From Medicago truncatula (lineage: Eukaryota; Streptophyta; Magnoliopsida; Fabales; Fabaceae): a DNA stretch of 64,000 nucleotides. The position numbers and the translations under genes were made by a program. Positions 45,923 to 58,981 of this stretch are shown here, in pieces (position 1 is the stretch's first letter; every line of letters begins with the position of its first letter). The stretch lies in assembly GCF_003473485.1 (NCBI RefSeq), contig NC_053045.1, positions 7,776,501 to 7,840,500 of the forward strand, written 5' to 3'. The notes under the pieces were generated by a model, which ran no database searches, was not told the origin of the DNA, and was given only the letters and a program-made list of their open reading frames with translations.

Positions 45923-47732
45923 GTTTGGCAAGATTCAGCTTCTAAACCTGCTTGATTTTCACATGATCAACATTCACCTAGAATTCTGCTACAAGTTAGG
46001 AATAAAATATATCAAACACCAATGAATGTTGAATTCTATTGATTAGGCATCAAGAAACAAATCAATCTATTGCATCAATTTCAGCTTCATTTAGACATGG
46101 TTAAATTACAGTTATAGAGGGAGATGATTTAGAAGATTTCATGCAAATAAAGGATATTTTTAATTTATTTTCCAGCTTTTCTAATTAGGATTATTCTTTA
46201 TGGTCAATAAGAATTAATGTTGTAAAATTCTTGCAAGAAATCTAAAACACAAAAGGTTAATTACTCATTGCATATTCTAATGAACAACATTGTCATAAAT
46301 GTTTACTTTTCTATATTCTTTCAATTGATTGTTCATTGCATGTTGGAGAATATATACAAAACAATGCAGATTTGAAAGAAACACATTGAATGAATGATGA
46401 ATCAGAAGGGTTTGTAACTAAATCGTTACCTTTTGGAAGAGAATATTCCTCCTTGCACTTGTCCATGAATGAGGATAAAGGTGACACCAAGAAATTAAGC
46501 TCTTAACTAATTCTTGCTTTGTTTTAATTTATTTTATAAATCTCTGAAGTATAGGAGCAGAAAGTGGATCAGGTGCATAATGATAAATAAAGGTTGATTC
46601 GTTGTTTTACCAAATACAAAGTCAAAGACAACATATATTCACACCAATGTTCTCGGCTTCTTATCTCTTTGCTTTGCTTTCTTCTATTTTTATTTGTTAT
46701 TTTTACTAGGCAATGACATATAGGCTTTTTTTGTAATGTATAATTAATTTGACTCAGTAGAAATGGACTCACTCGTAAAGTCATGTGTTCAACTTCTACT
46801 GTCGATATGAGAATCTCTTCGGTAGATGATTTGCAAGTGTATCTAACCTTGATGAACCTCGTAGCCTATCGGCTAAGCTTTTATTCAACAAAAAAAATTA
46901 TATGTATTGACTAGATTATGCAAGTCCCTAAATTTGGCACGACATATTTGAATTTGAATTTTATTTTTATAGACATAAGAAATGTCAATTGTCACTTAAA
47001 AATTTACACGGATAAATGTAAGAGTCAATGTTCGAACGTCTGTTACGGTGTTAAACCTAACAATTTTGACATTTTATCAAATTGAGCTAGAACCGTGGAC
47101 ATTTGAATTTGGACATTTGAATTTCAACTTTAATAAGAGAAAATGTGTGTTAAAGGATGACTTGCTTGAATTTTTGTATAATTAGTTATAATATGTTTTC
47201 TTACCAACAACAATGTAATATCATAACTCATTTTAAATTTCTCATTTTTAATAACATTTTTATGCTTAAACAAAAATTATTAAAAAAAAATTCCTTTAAT
47301 TCTCTCAATCTTATACGAGACATAGTGTTGGGCGGTAAAAAAACAACAAAAAAAATAAATTAATTTTAGTTGAGATGAGAATGTTGTATAGGATGTCTGG
47401 CAAGACTATGAAATATGATTATAAATGAAAATATTAGAGAGTTGGAATAACAGTAGCAAAGAGCGTAGGTTTGGGCATGTTGAGAGAAGCCCTATGAATT
47501 TTGTAGTGAGAAGCCCTATGAATAGATCAGATGGAGGGGAGTCAAATAACTAGAGCTAAGGAAAAACCTAAAAAATTCCATAAGTATCAAGAATGATCTA
47601 GAGATTAATGACCGAGAGAAGACATAGTTTTTTGTATAACATTATAGCATCATTTGATTTATTTGGCCGGCCCCACTTAATACGGTAATGTTGGTTGTTG
47701 TCGTTGACTTCTTGTATTCTCTCAATCTTTCT
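45923..47732. other. Promoter/5' UTR of the TRM-like gene and intergenic DNA
   Basis: Holds the likely non-coding first exon (upstream of about 46431 on the minus strand). A box B-like GTGTTCAACTTC and an A-run near 46790-46898 hint at another eroded SINE. No further gene recognised. Confidence 0.4.
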
Positions 47733-48341
47733 TAGGCATGGCAACAAAACCCATACTTGCGGGTATCCGCCTGAACCAAACCTAATTTGACGGGTTTTTC
47801 CCGCTTTGACTGGGTTTGGGTATGGATTTGGATTTTCCCCGATTTCAAAACACGGTACGGGACGGATAATGGGGATATAGGTAACCATATCCAAACTCGT
47901 CCCAAATGTTGAAAATCAATTTATTATCGTTTTTATAAATAGAAACTCAAACTCTAAATCATTTCACTCACACAGTTAAAGTCTCAGTCTTTTAGTTGAC
48001 ATTTATTTATCATAATTCTCTCTTTTCTCCTTCCATATCTCACAATCTCGGCCTCTCTTTTCTCCATCACCATAGCCATCGATCGTCATTGTCTCTTTGT
48101 TGGATAATGCATTACAACGCATTGTGTTCGGGGCAGAAAAATACTTTTATTTTTATTTAAAAAATATATTCATTACGGGGATGGAGATGGGGCTGGGAGA
48201 CTCGAACCCGTCGGGGACAGAGATGAGATTCGATTTCTCATCCCACTGGATGTGAGTAGGGTAACGGTAAGCATATGGGGAGTAGGGTATGGAGATGGAG
48301 AAGATAAAACTCGTCCCCACCCCACCCCATTGTCATTCCTT
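47733..48341. repeat. Possible hAT-like element with GGGTA-rich interior
   Basis: Left end TAGGCATGGCAACAAAACCC, right end (read inward) AAGGAATGACAATGGGGTGG. TCTTTCT flanks both sides (47726-47732 and 48342-48348), but the flank is a low-complexity CT tract and one base short of the 8 bp expected for hAT. The interior has many GGGTATGG and GGGGATGG words. No coding capacity. Confidence 0.4.
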
Positions 48342-49786
48342 TCTTTCTCTCGTGTTTTTCGGTCTACACCCCTAAATCATATTTCTCCATAATTTATTGT
48401 AAATCCTCTTCTTTTTTTCCTTTCGTCTTTAATGGAAGCTGGTAGGAATTTCAATGATGTCACGAGCAAGGATTTATTCTCTGATTGTAACTTAAGGCTA
48501 ACTCTAACATATCTTTTACTCATATGATTTATGTTCTTGAGTTCTACTTTTCAGAGGAGGGGGTTGTAATTCTACTAGTTGTACAAACCATTTGAAAAAT
48601 ACATCAATCAATTAATACAACTCAATTTTATTACAATTTAATTTCTTATGCACTTAATATTTTTGCATTATTTTCCACATTTTAGTTAATTTGTTCACAT
48701 CACATATCACATAATGCCTTTTCTAATAGTTAAGAAACCAACGGTAGAATGAAATATAGTTTATTTCTCATCAGAATTAACCATCTTTATCGATAAACAA
48801 TAATAGATTCGTCAACTAACTTCTTCTCACTTTCCTAAAAAAAAAAACTTCTTCCCACATCAATATATTTAAATAATACATATTATATATATGTCAAATA
48901 AATGTAATTTAATAAAATGTCAAATAAATATATAAATGATTAATTATATAATATAAAGTCAAACTTTTTGAACCTCCATTGTTTGGTATGTATTGCTTGC
49001 AGTAGACACAAAGTATGGAAGTCGTGATGGTTGTATCAAATAAATAAAATAAACTAAGTTAAAAAATAAAGGGGTTGAGTAGTTTTGTGACTAGGTGGTC
49101 CATAGCAGCAAATCACATGCATATAGCTGCATCAAAGCTAGCATATATTGCACGAAAGTGAACCACAATTCTACACCAAGGAAATATCTTATTGTATGAA
49201 GAAAAGAAAAAAGATTTTTTTTTTGTGTGTACCTCATATACTCCTTGAAATAAAGAGAAGGAAAAAAAAATAATGTAATAGATATAATATATTAGTGATT
49301 TGATACGAAGAGAATGATAAAAATATGAAAATTTTTAATGTTCAAATATTAGTGTTCAAAAAATTAAAGAAAGTGAAAAGAGTAAGATATGACAGTTAAC
49401 AACGAGGTGGATGCTAGCTTTCAAAACCTTCTCTAGGGTGTAAGATCCAATGCACCTTATAAAATTAATATAACTAGTTATGCAGCCAAAATATCCATAT
49501 GCAGCTTTTTTGAGATCAAATATATATCAAACTAATATGGTTGAATTTATCAAGGTACCAAAGAGTAATTATATCACTTGATGGTTTTGTTTTAGGTAAA
49601 CTTTACTAATTAGTAAGTTAATTTAACATTTGTCGAAAGACAAATGATATTTTAGATGCAGATCAGATGATACATATTTAAATAAATTTATATTTGTTAC
49701 TCGCATTATTCATAGTGTAAATATAAATAATTTAATTTTGATTTAACGGTCTAATTTTTGTTATTGCATAACCACACTATATCTCT
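48342..49786. other. Intergenic upstream of the SMR gene
   Basis: AT-rich. No gene recognised. Confidence 0.45.
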
Positions 49787-49796
49787 CTATATATAG
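49787..49796 (+). promoter_or_regulatory. TATA box of the SMR gene
   Basis: CTATATATAG about 225 bp upstream of the start codon, followed by a CT-rich leader (TTTCTTCCATTGTTTCTCTC). Confidence 0.5.
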
Positions 49797-50020
49797 ATGC
49801 TAGCATGGACTGAAAAATCACATGCCCAAAAAGTATAACTAAGGAAGCTAGCTAGCTAGTGGAAAATGATTAAAGAAAGAGAGATAAAAAGATTGTACAA
49901 CATTAAATAATCCGTCAATTCCCAAGGATCTCTATAACTACCTCTCAACTAATTTCCCTTTTTAATACTACTTTCTTCCATTGTTTCTCTCATTAATTCT
50001 TCTTCATTCATATCTCCAAC

Positions 50021-50431
50021 ATGTCAAATTCAGAGCTATTTCACATCAAAGATGACAAAGAAGAGTGTAGCAACAACAATTTGAAGGGTTTGAAGAGACC
50101 AATATCGTTGATGTTTAAGGAAGAACAAAACATAGTGTTGTCTAAGCAAAAACAAGATTTAGAGGTAGACACAACAACATCATCAAGAGAATTGGAAAAT
50201 GAAGAAGATGAAGATGATGGATTCAAAACTCCAACTCATTTTGATAATAGAATCCAAATACCAAAGCAATGTCCACTTGCACCAAGAAAAACTAAACCAC
50301 ATATGAAAAGAAGGAAAGCACAATGCAAACAACTACTTGATGTGTCAAGAGAAGTTGAATTATTGTTCCAAATCAAGAACAAAACATTTTCAAGTTCACA
50401 ACAAAGTACCAAGAAAGCTCGAAGAAAATAG
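50021..50431 (+). CDS. SIAMESE-related (SMR) cyclin-dependent kinase inhibitor
   Basis: An intronless 136-residue protein, the usual size for the family. SIM/SMR proteins bind CDK-cyclin complexes in the nucleus, block mitosis and promote endoreduplication, often in trichomes or under stress. The diagnostic motif is at residues 67-83 (GFKTPTHFDNRIQIPKQ), running into CPLAPRKTKP. An acidic stretch precedes it (ENEEDEDD, 59-66). A hydrophobic REVELLF (110-116) resembles a cyclin-contact motif, and basic KRRK and KKARRK near the end could serve nuclear import. In legumes endoreduplication also underlies nodule-cell growth, but nothing here shows tissue. The start ATG is the first in frame after the TATA box. 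Confidence 0.88.
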   Translation: MSNSELFHIKDDKEECSNNNLKGLKRPISLMFKEEQNIVLSKQKQDLEVDTTTSSRELENEEDEDDGFKTPTHFDNRIQIPKQCPLAPRKTKPHMKRRKAQCKQLLDVSREVELLFQIKNKTFSSSQQSTKKARRK

Positions 50432-52610
50432 ATCAATGCAAAAGCTTGGTTAGTGTATCTTAATTATCAAGGAATGTAATAGGCAAATTAATTTGTGTAA
50501 CTTGATTTGTATTATATGAATGGTGTATAGAAATTTGATTTAAAATCTAGAATTTATGGTTTGTATATCAAATCATATGGTAATTTAAGTTGTTTGTCAA
50601 ATTACAAATTCGGATTCTTTCAAACGATCCAAAATAAACTGAAACTCATATCATTTGAGTCCAACCTTTTGGTTAAACACAAACTTAACATTAATCATTT
50701 GACAAATGTAATTAAATTCTCCTGCTTTTACTATTAGTATAGTTAATTCTTGTTATGTGTTTAATTTTCATCCAATATTAGTGTATTTTTTTACATATGC
50801 ATTCAAAGCATATTTTTATTTTTATTTTTATTTTAAACTAACACGTATTTTTAATTAAGTTTGGAATTGTAGAGATATTTTATGAATTGATATAAATAAG
50901 TGACATCATGTTGTTGTGATTTGAGTCACTATTTGTTGTGATTAATATAAATAAGTTTGGCTTTGTAGAGATATTTTATGAATTAATATAATTAAGTCAA
51001 TTACTCATTTTAGCTCTCAAGTTGGTAGGTGTTTGGTAATCTGATTCTTGAAATTAAACAAATTTCAAATAAATTATTGAATATAAAAATACTCGATCAT
51101 ATCAATTAATTTAATTCTTGAACTCCTGAAGTACTAATTGTGATTGAATATTTTCAATTTTAAAATATTTTTAATTTTATGAATTTCAGTGATCAAATTG
51201 TATGATCCATTCCTCAAAAAATAAAAATTGTATGATCCAACAAACCCTTTCCTAATTAATTTGACTATTTACATGTATTTTTGTTGACGTGAGAACCATG
51301 TGGGTTAAGAACTTTTTATTTTCTCTTCTTGAGATCTTAATTGATACTCTCAAAACACTTTATTTTTAAGGTGTAAAGGTGAAGATTGTCAAAAGATCAC
51401 AGTGTTAGTATGGGCAAAAATTAGATAAATTAAAGATCAGTATGACTAGTACGTCATTATACTTCTAATAATAATAATAGTATTAGTAGAATTTTTAGCT
51501 TTTGTCTCCGTTCATTGACAAGGACATGCATTATTATATGCAGGGATCACCTTAAAAAAAAATGAATTCTAACTACTATGCTACTTGATAAAAAAAAGAA
51601 TTTCTAGCTTTAATTTTTTTGACCTAAATAAAAATGATTATAGCTTTAATTTACTACTTTAATTTGCTTCTAAGCCAATTAAGGCATTTTTGACAATCAA
51701 GTTCTAAAGGAAAGCAATTTATTCTGATAGATCAAGATTCATTACATAGCTAAAGAAAGTATTAGATCTTGAGCTTCTTTTTTAATTCTTACTTCTGGTA
51801 GATTCTTCCTTCAATTTTACGCTTGAACTAATTAAGTTGTCCATAAAATAAAGCAGTTGTTGTGGATGGAATCATTACATACTTCTATTTGCTACCATGT
51901 TTGGTACGATTTATGCAAGCAAAGTATATGCACGTGATTTAATGTAAGAAGCTCTCAAATTCTAATATCTACATTTGTTTCAATAAATATCTACACTTGT
52001 TTCAATAAATAGATTACTCTATGCTCATGTACAATTTAGTTGATAACTACAAAGATAAATATACAGAGTTAGAGTTCGAATCATAGATTTCTCACTGTTT
52101 TATACTTAATTAAAATGTGTGAATTCAACCATTAAACTATTAGAGAAAAAAAAAATATCACCCTCCATTCCGCATTTACGGACATATTTGACAACTTCAT
52201 ATAAATTAATATGATAAATAAAAGGAATAAATACCCATTTTGCAAAATTTTGTCTTTTATATGGTGGAATAGTATTCACATAAATTATCGGTGCATTTTG
52301 CACCATATAAAATATAAAAGACATATTTATATAACGTTAGTGATATATCGAACAAAAAATTGTCAATGCATTAATGATCACAAAAAGAAGTATGAGCTCC
52401 AAAAAAAATTGTTGATGCACTGTAATATTATATGATATACATGTAATATCCTATCTAGTATAATGTCTTCATCCTCTTCACTATATATCATAATCCGATT
52501 GCATTTTTTTTTTTTTTTTTGTGGTTGCTCTTCTCTTTAAATATTTTTAGTTCTTGAAACAAATATTGTCTCTCCATAAAAGTATCTTCCTAAGACTGAA
52601 CTTCATCTTT
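50432..52610. other. Intergenic, nothing firmly recognised
   Basis: AT-rich downstream flank of the SMR gene. A stretch at 50990-51240 has TAGCTCTCAAGTTGGTAGG-type words typical of some MITEs, but no matching ends were found. Confidence 0.4.
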
Positions 52611-52619
52611 CTTGTATTG

Positions 52620-54690
52620 TTTCTGATCCGCTCACGAGGGAGGTAATGTACACCCATCCTTCAGAAATACACGAACAAAATGATCGGGGATTAACTCAAG
52701 GAGAATAATGTGTAACTTTAGGTTATGTGGTGGTTGACCTCTAATTGGGAAAAAAGAATTAAAAAAAAAAATACCATTTTCAAGCTTTGTCAACTAAACT
52801 AAAATTTTATTGTAGCAAGTTGCAATAATGTAACTCTACTCGGTAATGTTATTGTTAACTCATTCTCTTTTGGTGCAATTCCACTATTATTTTGTGGTGG
52901 GTACATACCATCTCTGGTATATTTAAAACATGCCTTAGAGTCAAATATTGACATATAATTACTCTAATGATTATTTAACTCATAACGAATTATGGAATGA
53001 CTATCTTCACCCTTGCTGAGATGCTTAGCTACAACTCGAAATCCATAATTACTATCACCTTTAACATCCACAATTTTTTCGATATATGGATGCACAAACA
53101 AAGGCATCTCATAATATGGAGAACATTTGGGCATGAAATCGAATTAGGCGATCAATTACCAATATGAGTGCCTTTTCTTTTAGGGAATGATGACTTTGTT
53201 TATGACAATTGGCTATCTAAAAATTGGGAGTCAACATGCTCCCACAAAGATGAAGGTCGAGTGGTTGAACTATCATTTGGTGTAGGTCACACTCTCTTCT
53301 TGGTGCTCATTGTTTGTACCTTTTTAATAGGACAAGTCGACATCGTCGTTTATGGAAATTTTGTCTGGAACGTTCGCCCTTTAATATGCAGTTTCATTTT
53401 GTAATCCACTTTGTTGAGAGGTTCCTAAATATTATTTCACTTTGTCAAAACACAAATATCTCCTTAACCTTCTTTCACATTATCATTAACCTCAAAATGT
53501 AACCTCATTCTGTGAGTGTTTATCGCATCCAATCATATAGGTCTCTTGTGATGAATCTTAGTAGAAATAATACTGGCAAAAGGCAAGTCATATGATGTTC
53601 TGATCATATAACCACACTGCTTACGATCCATACCACATTCCTTTGACTGGGATGTTTCTTGATAAATAAAGTTCAAGCCAACTCAAGAAACCTTATACTC
53701 TACATTAATGTACAATAAATTGTCTAGGTGTCTATGTTCCAAAATATTACAAACTCTTCCCAAAATATGCTTGTATCTCATTGGATTGTAATTATCACAT
53801 ATTGTTGATCGCCTCTCACACCCTCTATACAAATCTTCCTTACTATCCATCAAATATTTCCTTAACCTTCCATGAGCAAATTCAACTCTGTTAGTGGTTA
53901 TGTTACCAAGATGCAAGACACAGTTTGTTCATGCCCACATAATTTGTTCCTTCAAAGGATGCAACATGGTATTTTCAACATAGTTGAGGAACATTTGAAA
54001 GTTCCTACTCACCTCTCAGAATTGCACTATGTCTTCAACATATGATTCTTTCGAAGGAGATTCGGCCATATTTTTGCATGATTTCATGTTATGTTTGTTA
54101 ACTAACTTCATGAGCTTCACCTCTTTAACATCCTTCTCTTTGCCATCAACCTCTTGGAAATCTTTCTCTTTGATATTCACCACTTTGACATCCTTAGATT
54201 TGACTATGCAGTTTGTCTTCCATTTAGCTATTACATTTTTCAAAATATGAAACCGACACACTAAAGCAATAGATTTAGGGAAACATTGACAATAACATTG
54301 ATCAGTGGTGTATCCCTGTCAGTTGCAATCACCTTTCGGATATTGTCTTCATACTTCAAAAGATCAAGACACATTTGTAGATCTTAAGTGATGTTATCCT
54401 CTTTTCCATATGCTAGAAAAGTAAAACCAATTGAATATGTCAACTTTGTTGAGGTGACTTTAACTATATCAAACAATGGTATTTTGTACTTATTGATTTT
54501 ACATGTGGGACCAATCAGCAAAAACGGTAGGAAAAATGTTAAACAATTTAATAGATTCAAGATGAGCCCAAATATATCATGAATAGTTGTAGACTTGCTA
54601 ATAATTCTAAACTTGTAAACATATTTGTGATAGACAAGTACAATACAAGTCAGTTGTGCCAGATATATGTTAAAAACTGATTGGTTCATA
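52620..54690 (-). mobile_element. Decayed MULE transposase gene with C-terminal OTU-like domain
   Basis: Minus-strand fragments follow the order of a FAR1-like MULE transposase. First comes the catalytic core (CKINKYKIPLFDIVKVTSTK, GFTFLAYGKEDN, then KVIATDRDTPLINVI and CRFHILKNVIAKWKTNC; about 54200-54690). Next is ITTNRVEFAHGRLRKYLMDS (53683-53916), then a linker with PKRKGTHIGN. An OTU-type cysteine protease relic follows: HPYIEKIVDVKGDSNYGFRV with VAKHLSKGEDSH (about 52990-53110), then ELIPDHFVRVFLKDGCTLPP (about 52630-52720). In OTU domains the GDGNC block supplies the catalytic Cys; here it reads GDSNY, so Cys is Tyr. Many stops and frame changes interrupt it, and no terminal repeats were found. 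Confidence 0.7.
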
Positions 54691-55522
54691 AGTCTTAATC
54701 ATGAGCGAATGGGGCTTAACCACCCATCTCATGTGATAGGGAATTAGGACTTGAGGGTATTTTTGGCAATTAGATTTCGAGTTGCATATGAATAATTGAA
54801 GGTGCTTATAGAGTTGTCACATCATTAATTAATAAGTCATGCTAGCAAAAACAAAAACAAACTTTTATCCCACCAAGTCATGTGAGCAAAAATGACCTTA
54901 AATTGTGATGAAGTGGAAATTCATGAAATAGTCGGATTAAAAAACCGGTTTTTAAAACCGAGTGACCAAAACTTCAATTTTTTTACAAAAATAAGAGATC
55001 AAAAGCGCATTTAAACGTAGCAGTTATTACTACCAAAGATTTGAAGTTGGACTAATACAAAATTATTCCCACTTACACAATGCTGCCAACATCTGTTATA
55101 TCTCCCAAACAAGATCTCTCACATTACAGAAAAAGCTTCTAAGAAGTCACTCTCACTTCACACTTTCTTTGTCTCTCTCTCACACACACATTTTTGACTT
55201 TCAGAGACAATACAGTTAAATTCCCTTTGTCAGATATGTACCACATTATGCTCTTTTCTTTCTCTCTCATGTCCATATCTATTCTACCATTTTGTCAGCT
55301 ATGTACCACACCACAGCACATCTTCCTTTGTTTTGTTCCTTTGTGTATTTTGTTCAATTTGGTGTTACCTTAGTCAGAGGATACAATACTATCCATCCAT
55401 AACATTATTCTTTTTTGTTTTGTTCTTTTCTGAAGTGACCACTTTGAATTCTTCATAATCTTTCATTTCCTGTATCATTCATTCATCTCTCCAACCATAT
55501 CATCATTCCCTCAAGTCCAGTA
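54691..55522. other. Promoter region and CT/CA-rich leader of the next gene
   Basis: The last ~400 bp are rich in CT and CA runs (TCTCTCTCACACACAC near 55173-55190), as in many plant 5' leaders. The block ATGTACCACA occurs twice near 55236 and 55302. No separate gene. Confidence 0.45.
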
Positions 55523-57908
55523 ATGGCTCAACAGGTATCATCTTTAACTTCCTCATCTCTCTTTCTTTCTCACTTCATATAGATAATCAAGGTGCAAATG
55601 CAATGCTTACAAAGTTACACCAATGCAAAGTTTTTAAAATTCTAGTTCCAATCACAAATTTGATTATTTCATGGTTGATTAATAGTCATGAGCTTCGCTT
55701 TGATAAACATTTTAATTAAGTGCTTATAGTATAAATGCTTATCAGATAAGTGCTTATGTATAAGCACTTACTACAGTAAAAGATAAAATAAAGTCAAACT
55801 GTTTTCATAAGAGAGTCTATAGAAATAAGATGAAAACAACTTACGGACACATTATAACTTGTTTTCATCTGTCAACTACAACAGTCTCGCAAGTGATTAT
55901 TTCAGTTGATAAGATCATATAAGTCAATCCAAACATGACCGTCAGTCCTGGAGATAACAAAACTTTGATATTGTGTTAGGCATTGCAGTAGCATATGGTA
56001 TGTAGCTGCAATTTATAACTTGCAGTTAAAGTTTTAAAAAACGATTTATAACTGTAATTTAGTCTATCATATTCTGTTTTTGTTTTTTTTAATGATTATT
56101 TTATATATAGACTTTGGATGGTTTTGGTGTTAATGCAGGAAGAAGGGTGGCCTTTGGGGCTGGGATTATTGAATGCAAGAGTTGGGTTGGTAAGAAACAG
56201 TGAGTTCTCTGGATCAATATCTTTCAGCAGAATCAGCACTATACTCTCCAGTTCATCCATCCATTCAACTGATTCTTCCTCATATCTTGATACAGAGGTT
56301 AGTAATTTTATTGCAATGGCTAAATATTAAAAAAAATGTGAATCACTGGCCCACTTTTCTTTAATAAATAAGCGAGTTAGGTCCGGCAGGCTCATCAGGG
56401 TCAGAAAAGTCTCAAGGCTCGAAGAGTCTTGTAGAATTGAATTAAATCATTACCAGCTAGATCAACCTACGTCTTCCGATGTGTTTTACTGTGAAAAGAA
56501 AAAGTAACAAAATATGACATGTGATACAACAGAAAAAGCAGAGAATAAAAACTGCAAAAAGATAATATACATATATCCTTATGCTTTTATGGTTATCCCT
56601 TTTGTATTTGTACAACAATAATGTAGATGACACAGTATTTTATTGTTGATTGAAGTAATCATTGTCACAGAAAGAGTTATAGCTAAAAAAAAATTGTGTA
56701 TATGTTTTATGTATGTAAATAGTTTATTATCTGAAAAAGAAATTTTCCATTGATACTCAGCACAAGTTGAGTATCGATCCCAATATGAAATTTGAGATAC
56801 TTTGCTCTTTCACATTGGTTTGAACTTTGACTATGTACTTTGTGATCATTTGTCTCATGAAGATGAAGCTTTTTAACTTTAGTAGGAGACCAAACAAGAA
56901 CTGAATAGGAAAAGAAAACTTCATGTAATGGACATGCTCTCTTCATCATTCCATATGGGGACCACAGCATGACTTAACACCATGCTTTGAAAGAAATTGA
57001 CATTGATTTTACTTTAGTCTATCCTTGAATTAGAGCTCAATTGAGAAATAATGTTGCATTCAAATTTCATATCCTCTCCTGCATCTGCATTCGTCTCTTT
57101 GGATTAATCCAACAGCTAAATGTACTTGAATCTGTTGGATTAATCCAATAGACATCCTTTAGCACGATGCAGAGGAGGCAGGAGAGGATCCAAAATCATC
57201 AAGGGGGTCTTGATAAATATGTTTAAAAAGTAGAAACATGCATTCGAAAGTATGAGAAAGACATAATCATATACTAAAGCAATTCAAATAGGAAACATTA
57301 TGAGTATCATTTTCCCTTGATTTTTTTGAGTAATTCTAATATAGTTACAGAAAATTGCTAATTTCAATTGAAATATTTACATGTTCACATAAGTTATTAT
57401 TTATTATGTGTCATTTTGCTAACTTCATATATATACCTTGGTTTAGTCCACAGGGTCACTCTTTCATAACAAGAGCATCACACTTGGCAACCTCATAGGT
57501 ATTTCTTCTAGTTTCCTAGAACTGTCGAGATCATCAAGGGGGAGAGAGATGGTACCCTCAAATGAAAACAAAAAGAATCACAAGCTGAAGCCATGGTTGT
57601 TCTCACTATGTACAAAGCTAACTACTGATGCAGTGAACCCGAATCACATTCGTGTTCCCTCTCTTGGTCAATACCTTGAGGCAGAGAGAAGAGCTAGAAG
57701 TACTTACCGAAGGAACCAACGTGCTTTCATTCTTGGACATAATGTTTGCTCCCCGGTTCAAGAGTCGAACTCGCTATTTGCTGGAAGCCAAGTTTCTCTT
57801 AGTTCACCGGCTTCATTAGGTGAAGATACTGGAAGAGATACAAATAGATCATTGAAGCAAAACAATGGAAATGGAACACCAATATCATTCTCTTCTCTGT
57901 GTGGATAA
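55523..57908 (+). CDS. Conserved plant protein of unknown function
   Basis: Three exons: 55523-55534 (only MAQQ), 56139-56297 and 57447-57908, coding 210 residues. The sequence EEGWPLGLGLLNARVGLVRN, SGSISFSRISTIL, STDSSSYLDTE and STGSLFHNKSITLGNLIG matches a small, Ser-rich family that I recall across flowering plants, always opening with MAQQEEGWPLGL. Later come KPWLFSLC and PSLGQYLEAERRAR. No enzymatic motif, signal peptide or membrane segment is visible. The 12-nt first coding exon and the acceptor TTTAG|TCC at 57447 were chosen because they restore the family's DTESTGS junction. The function is unknown and I do not assign one. Confidence 0.85.
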
Positions 57909-58981
57909 ATAAAAAAGTGACAACCTTTTGTCACTCATTTTAGCACTTGTTTGGCTCCACATTCAGTTTGTGATTCTCGTGTCACAATGTCGTTGACACC
58001 ACGATTTTACAAAGCTAAAAAATTTAAGCTTCAGCCTCAGTGCACGGTGCCACCACGAGAACAAACACAGACTTTTGTTCCTTAGTTGTTACTTCATAAT
58101 CTCACTTTTTCTCTCATAATAATTGGTTATTAATTTTCATGTTTGGATGTTCTATTTTAATACAGTACATTCTATACAAATTATATTTTTCAAGTTGCCT
58201 CTGATGAATGCAAGAAAAAAAAAATCAGGGAGTATAACAAGGAATATAACAAAAAGTAGGTATATTACAAGAACCAAAAACATATTTAAACCTATAATAT
58301 AAAACATCCAAAGTGAATCTGAAACACTATATTTTTCAACTCACAGGAATAAATGAATGCCCCAAACAATATATTTGAAGCTTTACAATATATACCTATC
58401 ATTACTCAGCCACAGTTATAACCTGTGCAGAGTATCTAAGCAACTAGATTGAGAATACAGAGAATGAGAGAAACTAACCACTAAACTTTGAAATACCAAT
58501 TCTTCAGTTGAATAGATTGACAAGTTCCGGGTTGCAAATGAATCATGGACCAAAAAGTAAGTTGAAAATGAATGGGTTCGGACAAAACACTGAAATCGTT
58601 GAGTTGAATAAAGTCCAAGCTGTGTATCATCAGATGCTCACAGCTTAAATGAAGGCGAGATCGAGTACTACTTCCAAGAGATTTGAACATCAATGTACTC
58701 ATGCGCCAAGGAAAAATACCTTCATCTCATATATACTTACACTTTATATTTGGTAAAATAAAAACACAAATGTCTGTCAAAGTTCAACCGATAACCGGAT
58801 TACAAAGACTCAAACAGACCATATAAGAATATAGTACCTCTATTGTCTTGAAGGACAATGGGAAAATTGAATTCAAATAAAATGCTACAATAGGTAGCTA
58901 TTCCACAGCAAGTGTAAAATCACCATTTATGTCATTGGAAGCAAAGAAACCACCAGCAATCATCAAGACTTAAGAAATCCC
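57909..58981. other. Convergent intergenic region
   Basis: 3' flanks of the gene ending at 57908 (+) and the XBAT31-like gene ending at 58982 (-). No additional gene is supported. Confidence 0.45.

Noticed and set aside
52106-52435. Short frames on both strands near 52.1-52.4 kb
   Set aside because: They overlap each other, lack any family motif and are AT-driven.
57549-57908. 119-codon frame starting at the ATG at 57549 as a complete gene
   Set aside because: Family similarity continues upstream of this ATG (STGSLFHNKSITLGNLIG), so it is the end of exon 3 of a larger protein.
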